46,919 nucleotides of DNA from Pluralibacter gergoviae ATCC 33028 = NBRC 105706 (GCF_001598855.1 NZ_BCZS01000031.1:1-46919), one strand, 5' to 3'; positions 21,731-30,795 are shown, counted from the first letter of the stretch. Notes: generated by a model from the letters alone, not told the origin. Translations and numbers: made by a program.

Positions 21731-22333
21731 ATGGCAAAACCGGACTGGGAGGCCATCGAGTCGGCTTACCGGGCCGGCTTGATGTCACTCCGCGAAATTG
21801 CTTCACAGCACGGCATCAGCGAAGGCGCTATCCGCAAGCGCGCAAAGCGCGATGACTGGTCTCGCGACCTGTCGGCGAAGGTGAAAGAGCGCGCCGATGA
21901 TCTGGTACGCAAAGCAGAGGTACGCAAGCAGGTACGCAGTGAACAAGCGTTATCTGAACGCGTACTAATTGAGGCTACTGCTGAGGTTATTGCTACGGTA
22001 CGCATGGAGCACCGCGGCGACATCAGGCGGGCCCGCGAGATAACCAACGCTCTCTTTGATGAGCTTGGCGCTGAATGTGCAGACGTCGGTGCTCTGCGTA
22101 AGTTAGGTGAGCTGATGTTCGAGCCCGACGATAACGGCCGCGACCGGCTGAACGAAATTTACCAGTCGATAATCAGCCTGCCGGAGCGCGTTAAATCGGT
22201 TAAGGCTCTCAGCGACGCGCTGAAGAACCTGATCAGCCTGGAGCGTCAGGCCTACGATATCGATGGTCCGGAAGGCGATAACTCTGTTAAGCAGCTCTCT
22301 GAGTTGATGGATTCGCTGTCTCAGGGGGCTTAA
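21731..22333 (+). CDS. Terminase small subunit
   Basis: 200 residues. N-terminal helix-turn-helix (MSLREIASQHGISEGAIRKR, about 18-37) followed by DDWSRDL, the classic start of small terminases, then an Arg/Glu-rich coiled-coil oligomerisation region. It recognises the packaging site and regulates the large subunit encoded immediately after (1-base overlap). A group of GGTACGCA repeats inside the gene may be the pac site. Confidence 0.9.
   Translation: MAKPDWEAIESAYRAGLMSLREIASQHGISEGAIRKRAKRDDWSRDLSAKVKERADDLVRKAEVRKQVRSEQALSERVLIEATAEVIATVRMEHRGDIRRAREITNALFDELGAECADVGALRKLGELMFEPDDNGRDRLNEIYQSIISLPERVKSVKALSDALKNLISLERQAYDIDGPEGDNSVKQLSELMDSLSQGA
21904..22004 (+). repeat. GGTACGCA repeats, candidate pac site
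   Basis: GGTACGCA occurs at 21904, 21919, 21931 and 21997 (start positions), within the small terminase gene, where P22 also keeps its pac site. Function inferred from position only; they encode similar VRK and VRS dipeptide contexts, so protein repetition is an alternative. Confidence 0.3.
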
Positions 22334-23805
22334 TGAAACCTGAGCACCTCAAGCTGCTGACAGACAAAGACTGGCGGCTGAATAATCTGTACTGGATCAC
22401 CGACAAAGAGGGTAAGCCAACGCGATTCAGGATGACGCCTGAACAGCGTGAGTACTTCGAGGGTATCCACACCCGCAACATCATCCTGAAAGCGCGCCAG
22501 CTCGGTTTCACTACTGAGGTGTGCATCATTCAGCTCGACGCGGCTCTATTCGAGTCGGCGAAATGCGCGCTGATCGCCCATACGCTGAATGACGCAAAGC
22601 GCCTGTTTCGCGAAAAGGTGAAGTTTGCCTATGACCGGCTGCCGGAAGAAATTAAGGCGGCCAACCCGGCGAGCAACGACTCTGCCGGCGAGCTGGTCTT
22701 TAAGAAAGGCGGGTCGCTATACGTCAGCACGTCTTTTCGTGGCGGCACGCTGCGTTACCTGCACGTTTCCGAGTTCGGGAAGATATGCGCCAAGTATCCT
22801 GACAAAGCCCGCGAAATCGTTACTGGTGCTTTCGAGGCTGTATCGACTGGCTGCTTTGCCACTATCGAGAGCACGGCAGAGGGCCGGGCAGGCTACTTTT
22901 TCGATTACTGCCAGACGGCAGAAAAGGCGTTGCTGCAAGGTAAGCCGCTTTCGCCGCTGGACTGGAAGTTTTTCTTCTTCTCCTGGTGGAAGAACCCACA
23001 GTATGCAATCGACCCGGTTGAGCCGCTGCCGGTGCGCCTGCTTGAATACTTTGCCGAGATGGAGGCGAAGCATGGCGTAGTCGTTAACGACCGCCAGAAA
23101 GCCTGGTACTACGCCAAAGAGAAAACGCTCGGCGATGACATGAAGCGCGAATACCCGACCATACCGGCGGAGGCGTTCCAGCAGTCGGTCGAGGGGGCTT
23201 ACTACGCCAAACAATTCCGCTGGCTCTACACCAACAAGCGGATTGGCAAAATCCCCGATAACTCGCATCTCCCGGTTCACACGTTCTGGGATATTGGTGT
23301 GGGCGACTCCACGGCGATCTGGTTTGTTCGCGAGGTTGGCGAAGAGTTCCATATCATCGACTACTACGAAAACTCTGGCGAAGGCCTGAGGCACTACATG
23401 AAGGTGCTTAAAGACCGCGGCTATGAGTACGGCGAGCACTGGGGTCCGCACGACATCGAGAACCGCGAGTTTGCTGCTGATGCGAAGTCTCGCAAGGAGC
23501 TGGCGCGCGAGGGCTACGAGATTGACGGCCGGATGTATTCGATGAATTTCCGCGTTGTGCCGAAAGCGGGGATCGACACCGGCATCGAGTCGGTGCGTGA
23601 AATCCTCAAGTCCTGCGTTTTCGATGAGGAGAAGTGCGCTGTTGGCATCTCCCACCTCGAAGGTTACCGCAAGGAGTGGGACGACAAGCGCGGCTGCTGG
23701 AAAGATAAACCACTCCATGACTTCACATCACACGGCGCCGACGGGTTCCGCTACTTTGCTGTAGCGAAAAATAACCGCAAGCAGGTCGGCACAGTATTCT
23801 TCTAA
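22333..23805 (+). CDS. Terminase large subunit
   Basis: 490 residues. ATPase: Walker A-like KARQLGFTT (53-61), Walker B LHVSEFGK (143-150, catalytic E147), coupling motif STAEG (180-184). RNase H-like nuclease: D320 (TFWDIGVGDS), a middle HDIEN, and HGADGFRY near the C-terminus. It powers DNA packaging into proheads and cuts the concatemer. Typical size for headful or cos-type terminases; strategy cannot be told from sequence alone. Confidence 0.96.
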   Translation: MKPEHLKLLTDKDWRLNNLYWITDKEGKPTRFRMTPEQREYFEGIHTRNIILKARQLGFTTEVCIIQLDAALFESAKCALIAHTLNDAKRLFREKVKFAYDRLPEEIKAANPASNDSAGELVFKKGGSLYVSTSFRGGTLRYLHVSEFGKICAKYPDKAREIVTGAFEAVSTGCFATIESTAEGRAGYFFDYCQTAEKALLQGKPLSPLDWKFFFFSWWKNPQYAIDPVEPLPVRLLEYFAEMEAKHGVVVNDRQKAWYYAKEKTLGDDMKREYPTIPAEAFQQSVEGAYYAKQFRWLYTNKRIGKIPDNSHLPVHTFWDIGVGDSTAIWFVREVGEEFHIIDYYENSGEGLRHYMKVLKDRGYEYGEHWGPHDIENREFAADAKSRKELAREGYEIDGRMYSMNFRVVPKAGIDTGIESVREILKSCVFDEEKCAVGISHLEGYRKEWDDKRGCWKDKPLHDFTSHGADGFRYFAVAKNNRKQVGTVFF

Positions 23806-23817
23806 GGAGCATCGCCA

Positions 23818-25251
23818 GTGAGCGAACAAGATAACGTTCTCCAGATGGCCGTGAACAACCTCGCCACTGAAATGCGGCGAGCCAATTACCTGCAGGCACT
23901 TATGGGGCCGTCAGGTAACACGAAGCGCCCGACGCTTTACCAGGAGTTCGGTTACCCGCGCCAGATCTCCTTTCACGACTTTTACAACATGTACCGCCGC
24001 AATGCTGCTGCATTCGCCGTAGTTCATCGTCTGCTTGATGGGTGCTGGCAGGACTATCCGGTAATCATCGACGGTGACGAGACGGAAGAGGCGGAGAAAA
24101 CCAACGACTGGGAGAGGCTGGTCGGCAAGCTGATGAAGAAGTGGTGGCCGAAGGTGAAGGACACTGACCGCCGTAATATGGTTGGGCGGTATTCGGCGCT
24201 GCTGATTCAGGTACGGGACGGGAAAAGTTGGGCTGAGCCGGTTGATGCTATCGCGATTAAACGCCTGGGGGAAGCTGCGCTGGTTAAGTTGATCCCTGTA
24301 TGGGAGCCTCAGCTAACCGTTGCCGAATGGGACAATGACCGTACGTCTGAGACGTTTGGTCAGCCCATAATGTTCAACTTTAACGAGCAGCCGGTGGGCG
24401 ATAACACGTTTGTTGGGCCTACTCGCGGTGAGCCTGTTCATCCCAGCAGGGTCATCCTGTTCTGCGAGGGCTCGGAGGATGACAACGTCCTGTCCGGCAT
24501 CCCACTACTCGAAGCCGGCTATAACAAGCTCCTTGACCTGGAGAAAATATCAGGCGGTGCCGCCGAGGGCTTCCTCAAAAACTCCAGCCGACAGATCGCC
24601 GTGGAGTTCAGCAAAGAGACGGACATGGACACGCTTGCCTCCCAGGCGAAAGCGGCCGGGTACACCGATCTTGGCGAGGCAATGGGCGACAAGGTCAATA
24701 AGCTGAATCGTGGTACCGATGCCGCAGCGGTGATGCAAGCCGGTGAGATGAAGGTACTGAGCGTTACCCCGGGTGACCCCGGGCCATCCTGGGAGGTGGC
24801 AGCGAACGAACTGGCTGCATCTGAACAGATCCCCTTCACGGTCCTGTTCGGTCAGCAGACCGGTCGACTGGCCAGTGATGAGGATAAGACAGACTGGGCT
24901 ATCCGGCGCAACTCGCGTCGCAACGGATTCCTCTCTGACCGCATAACAGCGCTGCTTGAGCGATTTTGGCTGCTCGGCATCATCCCTCCGCCAACGAATG
25001 GTGAGGTCACCATCAAATGGACAGACCTGCTGGCTCCCGGCGAGAAGGAAAAAATCGAGAACATGTCCAAGCTAGCCGACGTAGTCCAGAAGGCGACCGG
25101 CATGTACGGAGGTGAACCGCCGCTCACAATCAACGAGCTGCGGGCTATATTAGGGCTTGAGCCTCTGCCTGAACCAAAGCGGCCGCCAAACCCGAACGAA
25201 AAGGTGACAACCGATGATCCTCTTTCCGATGACTCCGGAGCAGAAGAGTAA
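23818..25251 (+). CDS. Portal protein (DUF1073 / PF06381 type)
   Basis: 477 residues from GTG 23818 (AAGGAG upstream). The segments YGYPRQISFHDFYNMYRRN-like start, HRLLDGCWQDYP, ISGGAAEGFLKNSS and SEQIPFTVLFGQQTGRLASDEDK are characteristic of this portal family. It forms the dodecameric ring at the capsid vertex. It overlaps the MuF-like gene by 38 bases. Pfam groups this family with Acb1-like names, but location directly after terminase supports portal. Confidence 0.92.
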   Translation: MSEQDNVLQMAVNNLATEMRRANYLQALMGPSGNTKRPTLYQEFGYPRQISFHDFYNMYRRNAAAFAVVHRLLDGCWQDYPVIIDGDETEEAEKTNDWERLVGKLMKKWWPKVKDTDRRNMVGRYSALLIQVRDGKSWAEPVDAIAIKRLGEAALVKLIPVWEPQLTVAEWDNDRTSETFGQPIMFNFNEQPVGDNTFVGPTRGEPVHPSRVILFCEGSEDDNVLSGIPLLEAGYNKLLDLEKISGGAAEGFLKNSSRQIAVEFSKETDMDTLASQAKAAGYTDLGEAMGDKVNKLNRGTDAAAVMQAGEMKVLSVTPGDPGPSWEVAANELAASEQIPFTVLFGQQTGRLASDEDKTDWAIRRNSRRNGFLSDRITALLERFWLLGIIPPPTNGEVTIKWTDLLAPGEKEKIENMSKLADVVQKATGMYGGEPPLTINELRAILGLEPLPEPKRPPNPNEKVTTDDPLSDDSGAEE

Positions 25252-26221
25252 AGTCGGCACGCCGATTGTTCCTCGCAGCAAGGTTGACCCGACACGATCG
25301 GCAAAGCAGGTCTCCGCGATGTTCCGGGATATCGAAGGGCGGTATCTCGGCATCAAGCGCGCACTGAAGTCACTGTTCGACCGCCGACTGACCGGGAGAG
25401 AGCAGGCGGTAAACAGTCACAACTGGCATTTCCTGTGCCACGTTAATGGCGAAGAGCCAACGCTATACCAGGTCAACGCCGGGAAATACATCTACGACAT
25501 GTCGGCACAGGAGCTGGCGAACCTGCTCGAAGAGGTGCAGAGCATACTCGACGAGTACCTGCTCGAAGGCGGCCAGCAAAACCAGTGGGCGATGGATTAC
25601 GTCGTTGATGAAATCGACCGCGGCACGCTGGAGGCATTCAACAACCTCTCGCAGCAGTCGCAGGTGTACGCCAGCCAGACGACGCTACAGCAGCTTTTAA
25701 GCAGCCCCGGTCATCTTAACCAGGTAGCGGCGGCAAGGCTGGCAACATTCAGTGACTGGAAAGGCATTAGCGACGCAGCCCGCGCTGATCTGACGAACGT
25801 CATAACCGATGCGGTGGCGCGCGGTGTAAACCCCCGCGAGACTGCCAGCGTCATCAGTAAGCGGCTCGATGTCAGTATGTCCAGGGCTAAAACCATCGCC
25901 CAGACCGAGCAGGTCGGCGCGCTACGGCAGGCACAGTGGAACGAAACGGACTGGGCCGCCGACAGGCTGGGACTGAATACCGGTCTGTTGTGGCTGTCAG
26001 CGCTAAAGCAAACGACGCGTACCTGGCATGCAAGCCGACACGGCAAGGTTTACACCACCGAAGAGGTGCGCGACTTCTACGCCGAGAATGGTAACCGGTA
26101 CAACTGCTACTGCAGCCAGATTCCGGTGCTGCTCAACGACGACGGCAGCATATTCAACAAAGGCCTGGCCGAGAAGCTGGCGAAAGAGCGCCAGCAGTGG
26201 ACCACGAAGGAGGCAGCATGA
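25214..26221 (+). CDS. MuF-like minor head (morphogenesis) protein
   Basis: 335 residues. The C-terminal half has the Mu gpF core: AKTIAQTEQVGALRQAQWNE (about 215-234), then LLWLSALKQTTRTWHASRH and NRYNCYCSQIPVLL. The N-terminal half is helical and acidic. These proteins attach to the portal and are needed for head assembly or ejection. ATG 25214 has AAAGGTGA upstream; ATG 25229 is an alternative. Starts inside the portal gene. Confidence 0.92.
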   Translation: MILFPMTPEQKSKVGTPIVPRSKVDPTRSAKQVSAMFRDIEGRYLGIKRALKSLFDRRLTGREQAVNSHNWHFLCHVNGEEPTLYQVNAGKYIYDMSAQELANLLEEVQSILDEYLLEGGQQNQWAMDYVVDEIDRGTLEAFNNLSQQSQVYASQTTLQQLLSSPGHLNQVAAARLATFSDWKGISDAARADLTNVITDAVARGVNPRETASVISKRLDVSMSRAKTIAQTEQVGALRQAQWNETDWAADRLGLNTGLLWLSALKQTTRTWHASRHGKVYTTEEVRDFYAENGNRYNCYCSQIPVLLNDDGSIFNKGLAEKLAKERQQWTTKEAA

Positions 26222-26373
26222 AGGTATGGGTTGTAATCTCTGGCACTTCATATGAGTCGTCGGAAGTTATCGAGGGCGTTTATTCTTCTGAGGAAAAGGC
26301 CAAGGAGAAACACGTCACCTTAGATAATGATTCGCTTAGCTATGCTTATTATGAAGAGTGTGAGGTTGAATAA
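26218..26373 (+). CDS. 51-residue small protein (DUF7336-like)
   Basis: Reads MKVWVVISGTSYESSEVIEG, then VYSSEEKAKEKH and ends YYEECEVE. The GVYSSEEKAKE stretch is typical of small beta-alpha proteins of the DUF7336 type found in phages. Its ATG overlaps the MuF stop (ATGA). It is followed by a terminator. Acidic, soluble, unknown function. Confidence 0.75.
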   Translation: MKVWVVISGTSYESSEVIEGVYSSEEKAKEKHVTLDNDSLSYAYYEECEVE

Positions 26374-26389
26374 GCATAGCAATCAAAAC

Positions 26390-26412
26390 AGGTCGCTTCG
26401 GCGGCCTTTTTT
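26390..26412 (+). terminator. Intrinsic terminator within the head operon
   Basis: Stem AGGTCGC-TTCG-GCGGCCT (one G-U pair, 26390-26407) followed by a six-T run (26407-26412). Confidence 0.85.
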
Positions 26413-26441
26413 AATGCCCGGAATCCACCAACGAGGCCCAT

Positions 26442-26624
26442 ATGAGCGGCGTTTATTTCGAATCGAAGCGGCTTGGCGAGATATCATGCACGCATGTCAA
26501 GATCGGCGGCGTCGAGGCGATGATGAAGCAGGTCGGCGATCGCAAAGTCATCAAGTCACAAGGGCGCGGGAACGTACGCCAGGTAAAAGCCATCGTCAGA
26601 GCGCTACACAAAACCATTCAATAA
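26442..26624 (+). CDS. 60-residue basic protein, unknown function
   Basis: Reads MSGVYFESKRLGEISCTHVK and later KQVGDRKVIKSQGRGNVRQV; basic, probably nucleic-acid or capsid associated. GAGG lies 6 bases upstream of the ATG. It sits between a terminator and the protease/scaffold gene in the head operon. No family recognised. Confidence 0.7.
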   Translation: MSGVYFESKRLGEISCTHVKIGGVEAMMKQVGDRKVIKSQGRGNVRQVKAIVRALHKTIQ

Positions 26625-26636
26625 CGAGGATCCAGC

Positions 26637-28022
26637 ATGAAACGCAACCGCGTTAACGTGCTGACCGTCGTCAACTCCGCTTCAAACATCACCACTGAAA
26701 CCATCGACGGCAAACCACATATCGTGGTTCGCGGCATCACGCCTGTCGTGGACGACATTGTGATGAACCGGAAGTTGTACCCGGCAGCAGAAATCGAAAA
26801 GGCCTACAACACGCTTGAACGCAACCCGATGCCGCTGGGCCACCCGAAAGTGGACGGCAAGCACGTGTCGGCGCGCGATGTCCGGGCGGTGAACGAATAC
26901 CACGTCGGGGCATGGCTGCAAAACGTCAGCCACAAAGACGGCAAGGTGACGGGCGATATGTACATCAACCGTCAGTACGCCGAATCCAGCGATAAGGGTA
27001 AGCGGCTTATTAACCGGCTGGACGAGATGATTGCCGGATCCAATGCCGAGCCTATCCATATCTCAACCGGTCTGCTGTATTCCGGCATCGCTGCCAACGG
27101 TGAGTCGAAGGGCAAGAAGTACAACGAGATCGCCACCAACATGATGTTTGACCATGTGGCGGTGCTGCTCGATGAGCCTGGCGCCGGTACGCCGGAAGAG
27201 GGCGTGGGCATCTTCGTTAACTCGGAAGGTGATGAGCAACAGATTGAAGTTGCCCGTCTGGCTGACGGAATCGACTGCACCCGCGACGGCCTGCTCAACA
27301 AGACCAAATTTTTCTTCACCAATGCCTCCAACTTCTCTTTTGACGACATCTCCCGCGCCATCAGCGACAAGCTGCGCGAGGGTGATGCCGAAGATAAGTG
27401 GCTTTGGCCTGAAACGGTATGGCCGGACAGCTTCATTTACCGCAATGACACCAAATACCTGAAGCAGAAGTACCTCATCGATGACGACGGCAAGGCCGTG
27501 TTCGTCGGCGAACCTGTAGAAGTCGTGCGCAAACCCACTGAGTACGAGATTAAAACCAACGGAGAGAACGATCCGATGAAAGAGCTGATTATCAATGCGC
27601 TGCAAGCCGCTGGTAAGCCGACTGAAGGCAAGTCCGACGCCGAGCTGATGGACGCATACAACCAGATGAAGGCCGAAGAAGCCACCGCCAAGAAAAAAGG
27701 CGATGAAGAAATCGACCCAGAAACCGGCAAGCCCAAGAAAAAAGAGCAGGCCACCAATAACGAAGAGATGCCAGCGTGGGCGAAAACACTCGCCGATCGC
27801 GTGGACGTCGTTTTCAACAGCCTGAGCGCGAACGCCGACAAAGAGAAAGGCGAAAAGCGCGCGGCTGTGAAGCTGGCGATGAACATGAGCGATGAAGAAG
27901 TCGCAGATCTGGATGGTAAGGCGCTCGACGCCATGTATGCCAAGTGCCAGACATCTTTCGGCCTGAACGGCGCATTCCGCCAGGTCAACAACAACGAATC
28001 TTTCAGCGAAATGCCGGAGTAA
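26637..28022 (+). CDS. DUF2213 prohead protease/scaffold-like protein
   Basis: 461 residues. The N-terminal domain (VRGITPVVDDIVMNRKLYP, NPMPLGHPKVDGKHVSARD, EPIHISTGLLY, MMFDHVAVLLDEPGAG) is the DUF2213 pattern, thought to be a herpesvirus/HK97-like prohead protease. Residues about 310-400 are charged and helical (EEATAKKKGDEEIDPETGK) like a scaffold delta domain. This protease-scaffold fusion fits its place before the decoration and capsid genes. Confidence 0.88.
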   Translation: MKRNRVNVLTVVNSASNITTETIDGKPHIVVRGITPVVDDIVMNRKLYPAAEIEKAYNTLERNPMPLGHPKVDGKHVSARDVRAVNEYHVGAWLQNVSHKDGKVTGDMYINRQYAESSDKGKRLINRLDEMIAGSNAEPIHISTGLLYSGIAANGESKGKKYNEIATNMMFDHVAVLLDEPGAGTPEEGVGIFVNSEGDEQQIEVARLADGIDCTRDGLLNKTKFFFTNASNFSFDDISRAISDKLREGDAEDKWLWPETVWPDSFIYRNDTKYLKQKYLIDDDGKAVFVGEPVEVVRKPTEYEIKTNGENDPMKELIINALQAAGKPTEGKSDAELMDAYNQMKAEEATAKKKGDEEIDPETGKPKKKEQATNNEEMPAWAKTLADRVDVVFNSLSANADKEKGEKRAAVKLAMNMSDEEVADLDGKALDAMYAKCQTSFGLNGAFRQVNNNESFSEMPE

Positions 28023-28025
28023 AAA

Positions 28026-28457
28026 ATGGCTAAAGACGGGAAACACGTAATTCATGCGGGTGGCATCTTCGCTAACCCGCAGCTCCACCGTGAAGGCGCT
28101 GCGGCTGCCGACACGCAACCCGGCACCGTTGGCTTCTTCGATGCCGGCAAGTTCACTGCATCGGTAGACGGTAACGAAGCGGCAATCCTCTATGTTGCCA
28201 ACTACGACTACCTTCGCTGCAAAACGGTGGATGACACCATTGCTGCTGGCGACCTGGTTGTCGGCATGCACCCGACCCCCGGCGTTTTCTTCAACGTACC
28301 TGCCGCCGCCGGCACCTACAAAAAAGGTCAGCCGTTGTCGATCGCAAATGGCCGCGTGAAAGCTGCCGCTGAGGGCGAGTCTGTCCGCGCATTCGTCGAA
28401 GAGGACCGCGCATACACCACCGCAGCAGGCGATCTCCTGCGCGTTGTCATTAAGTAA
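28026..28457 (+). CDS. Capsid decoration / structural cement protein
   Basis: 143 residues, beta-rich, with VDDTIAAGDLVVGMHPTPGV, FFNVPAAAGTYKKGQPLSI and VRAFVEEDRAYTTAAGDLLR. This layout (a barrel with GDLV and GDLLRV turns) is typical of cement proteins encoded just before the major capsid gene. Three bases separate it from the protease/scaffold stop. It would stabilise expanded heads. Confidence 0.82.
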   Translation: MAKDGKHVIHAGGIFANPQLHREGAAAADTQPGTVGFFDAGKFTASVDGNEAAILYVANYDYLRCKTVDDTIAAGDLVVGMHPTPGVFFNVPAAAGTYKKGQPLSIANGRVKAAAEGESVRAFVEEDRAYTTAAGDLLRVVIK

Positions 28458-28469
28458 GGAGAGCACCTA

Positions 28470-29549
28470 ATGTTCGTATTTTCCACTAAGAAGGCGAAGG
28501 AGACTCGGAACTTTGAGGCTAACCAGGCCCAGTTTCATGAGTTGCAATTCGCCCGCAACGCCAGCGCGCAGGCGGTGGCCGATTTTATCGCCCGCTCACA
28601 GTTCCGCGGCGAGGCGGCCAACGCGCCAACCCTCCATGCGGTGAATGCTGTGGACGATATTCGTCGTCTCTATAAAGCCTACGATCAAACGGTGCTCGCA
28701 GAGTTTGAGCCGACTACGGAATTCACTCTGCTTAACGATCTCATGCCGCTATCCCGCTCCGTTCGTCTGGAAGAGTCAGTATATGAATATGCCCGCAAAG
28801 GCGGCCGTGGCTGGGCGCATACCTCTATGTCTGGTCAGATTGGCGCGGCACTGGACGCGAAGTCATACACCTTCGATGGCACGATGGTGCCGATCCACGA
28901 CAGCGGCTTTAAGTTCAACTGGCGTGATCCGGTTTTCAACAAGGGCTCCGCGCTGTCCTCGCTTGCCGATGCGCAGTCAGGTTCTGTTGACGATGTGCGC
29001 CGGCAGTACGTTGACTACATCTGGAACGGCTTCCGTGACAGCGAAGGCAACTTCATTAAATTCGACGACTACACCTGGAAAGGTCTGCAGGCCGACGAGC
29101 GCGTCGCTCAGGTGACGCTGACGGTTAATTTCGCAACCAGTACCGACCCTGACGCTATGCGTGCTGCCGCAATCGCGCTGCGCGACGTGCTCAAGCTGCA
29201 GAACTATCAGTATGGCCAGCAGACCTGGTATGTCTCGGCAGAGATCATGTCCAACCTGGAGCAGTACTACGACACCCAGAACAAGACCCGCACCGTGATG
29301 GAGGAGATTCTGAAGCTGTCGGGCATTGCCGCGGTGAAAGAGGATGCTCAGCTGACCGGCAACCAGATCCTGATTGTCCCGCTGGCCTCCGGCGTGATTG
29401 CCCCGATTGTGGGCCAGGCGTTCGGCACCGTTGCCGATCCGCGCCTGTTCTATAACAGCGATTACGTATGGCGCACCTGGGGAGCCGCCGGCCTGATGGT
29501 TAAGCAGGACATCAACGGCCACTTCTCTGTCGTTTTCGCATCGAGTTAA
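28470..29549 (+). CDS. Major capsid protein (HK97 fold, DUF2184-like)
   Basis: 359 residues. N-terminal helical arm to about 60, then LLNDLMPLSRSVRLEESVYEY-type core segments, VPIHDSGFKFNWRDP, WYVSAEIMSNLEQYYDT and the C-terminal RLFYNSDYVWRTWGAAGLMV, which is the end pattern of DUF2184 capsid proteins. It forms the icosahedral shell. AAGGAG precedes the ATG. Confidence 0.92.
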   Translation: MFVFSTKKAKETRNFEANQAQFHELQFARNASAQAVADFIARSQFRGEAANAPTLHAVNAVDDIRRLYKAYDQTVLAEFEPTTEFTLLNDLMPLSRSVRLEESVYEYARKGGRGWAHTSMSGQIGAALDAKSYTFDGTMVPIHDSGFKFNWRDPVFNKGSALSSLADAQSGSVDDVRRQYVDYIWNGFRDSEGNFIKFDDYTWKGLQADERVAQVTLTVNFATSTDPDAMRAAAIALRDVLKLQNYQYGQQTWYVSAEIMSNLEQYYDTQNKTRTVMEEILKLSGIAAVKEDAQLTGNQILIVPLASGVIAPIVGQAFGTVADPRLFYNSDYVWRTWGAAGLMVKQDINGHFSVVFASS

Positions 29550-29558
29550 GGGGCTGTC

Positions 29559-29771
29559 ATGGCACTGGTAAAAGTGGTTTCACCAAACCTCTTCTCCGGT
29601 GCCAACCTTCAAAAGTTGGAGGTTGGCGCGCAGGTCGAGGTTAGTGGTGATATGGCGGCCCGCTGGGGTGCTGCCGGGCTGGTTGAGGTCATTGATGGTG
29701 GAGAACGCCAGTTTGAGGTGGCGACTCCAGCGGAAGAGCCTCGTCCGGCCAAAACCAAAAAGGCGAAATAA
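29559..29771 (+). CDS. Small head protein, unknown function
   Basis: 70 residues: MALVKVVSPNLFSGANLQKL, a beta hairpin QVEVSGDMAARWGAAGLVEV, and a Lys/Pro tail (PRPAKTKKAK). Such capsid-following proteins with a basic tail are common; perhaps a head vertex or completion accessory. Nine bases after the capsid gene. Confidence 0.7.
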   Translation: MALVKVVSPNLFSGANLQKLEVGAQVEVSGDMAARWGAAGLVEVIDGGERQFEVATPAEEPRPAKTKKAK

Positions 29772-29773
29772 CC

Positions 29774-29845
29774 ATGTCTCTTGAAGGCTCACAAAACCCA
29801 AATAAGTTCCGGGAAGACTGGGACGAAAAAACGGAAGGTGAATAA
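29774..29845 (+). CDS. 23-residue micro-gene between head genes
   Basis: ATG 29774 reads MSLEGSQNPNKFREDWDEKT and stops at 29843-29845, filling exactly the gap between two genes (2 bases on either side). Very acidic. Its weak start context (AATAACC) makes translation uncertain; its end supplies GGAAGGTG as the ribosome binding site for the next gene, which may be its only role. Confidence 0.35.
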   Translation: MSLEGSQNPNKFREDWDEKTEGE

Positions 29846-29847
29846 CC

Positions 29848-30228
29848 ATGGCTGACCCAATCACAGCGGCAGACGTGCAGGCGTTCCTCGGTGAGTTGGG
29901 TTACACCATCCCCGGCGCGCTGCTCGACCCGATTCTGTGTGTGGTGAACAAGATTATCCCGTGCCTCGATGGCGCTGGGCATGACGAGTGCACCGCAAAG
30001 CTGATTCTGATGTATGCCGCTGCATTGATGGCAACCTCGTCGGGAGCACGCCGCATCAAATCGCAGGGCGCGCCGTCTGGCGCGTCACGCTCGTTTGAAT
30101 ATGGCTACGACGGCATTACCTGGCTGCGCGACTCTCTGGCCCGGCTCGATACCAGCGGCTGCACCGGTGACCTGCCAATCAGTGCAGGTAATAGCGTCGG
30201 GCTATTCCTCGTCGTAGGGGGCTGCTGA
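29848..30228 (+). CDS. Head-tail connector (gp6/DUF4054-like)
   Basis: 126 residues. Starts with ITAADVQAFLGELGYTIP, a helical region with AKLILMYAAALMATSSG, and SRSFEYGYDGITWLRDSL, in the layout of head-tail adaptor proteins that bind the portal. Four cysteines are unusual for the family. Its stop overlaps the next ATG (TGATG). Assignment rests on position and pattern. Confidence 0.7.
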   Translation: MADPITAADVQAFLGELGYTIPGALLDPILCVVNKIIPCLDGAGHDECTAKLILMYAAALMATSSGARRIKSQGAPSGASRSFEYGYDGITWLRDSLARLDTSGCTGDLPISAGNSVGLFLVVGGC

Positions 30229-30401
30229 TGAGCTGGATATCAGTGGCCGTCCGTCTGCCGCCGTCATTCACCAGCGTCTGGGTACTGACCGATACCGGCC
30301 GGCAGACAACCGGCTACGTGAAATCGGACGGTGGGTGGTTCATCAACTGCCCGCGCATCCGGGCGACTGGTGTGCAGGTTCTGCGCTGGAGGGATGATTA
30401 A
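30228..30401 (+). CDS. 57-residue DUF551-like protein
   Basis: Reads MSWISVAVRLPPSFTSVWVL then TDTGRQTTGYVKSDGGWFIN and ends VLRWRDD. The WISV..RLPP...VWVLTDTG...GY...GGWF pattern is that of DUF551, a small beta protein common in phages. Coupled to both neighbours (TGATG before, TAATG after). Unknown function, odd among connector genes. Confidence 0.75.
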   Translation: MSWISVAVRLPPSFTSVWVLTDTGRQTTGYVKSDGGWFINCPRIRATGVQVLRWRDD

Positions 30402-30748
30402 TGTCGTCAGCAGCTTCCTGGTCATACACCGCAGCAGCCACCATCTGGCGCAATCTCGGCAACGACAAATACGGTGACCCCATCGGCTATTCGGCGCCGG
30501 AGGTGATTCTTTGCGATTACGAGGGTGGGCTCAGCAAACGCATCGGCAGTCTGGGTGCTGAAATAGTGGTCAAAAACACCGTCTGGACAGAGTACGCACT
30601 GGCAGCGGCAGGGGACTACCTGCTGATTGGCGAGTCCACTGAAGCAGACCCAGTTGTCGCAGGCGCGGACGAGGTGCGGCAGGTTATCCGCTACGCCGAT
30701 ACGTTTGAGCGACTGGCGGATGACTGGGCGATTTTGACAGGAACATAA
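30401..30748 (+). CDS. Head closure / neck protein (putative)
   Basis: 115 residues, beta-rich: AASWSYTAAATIWRNLGNDK, YSAPEVILCDYEGGLSKRIG, EIVVKNTVWTEY and a C-terminal RQVIRYADTFERLADDWAIL. This fits a head-closure protein that plugs the portal before the tail joins. Its last codons overlap the -35 region of the moron promoter that follows, so the moron was inserted flush with this gene. Confidence 0.65.
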   Translation: MSSAASWSYTAAATIWRNLGNDKYGDPIGYSAPEVILCDYEGGLSKRIGSLGAEIVVKNTVWTEYALAAAGDYLLIGESTEADPVVAGADEVRQVIRYADTFERLADDWAILTGT

Positions 30749-30762
30749 CCGCTTCATGTAAT
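30734..30762 (+). promoter_or_regulatory. Consensus promoter of a moron
   Basis: -35 TTGACA (30734-30739), 17-bp spacer, -10 TGTAAT (30757-30762). It overlaps the end of the preceding gene and lies 34 bp upstream of the membrane-protein gene. Confidence 0.7.
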
Positions 30763-30795
30763 AATGGCCCTAAAGGTCATTTGGGATGAAGGGTG

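Noticed and set aside
22717..23718. 333-codon open frame on the minus strand
   Set aside because: Shadow of the terminase large subunit gene, whose motifs are complete.
27063..28466. 467-codon open frame on the minus strand
   Set aside because: It is the antisense shadow of the DUF2213 and decoration genes; composition is typical of shadow frames (runs of F, V, L) and there is no ribosome binding site.
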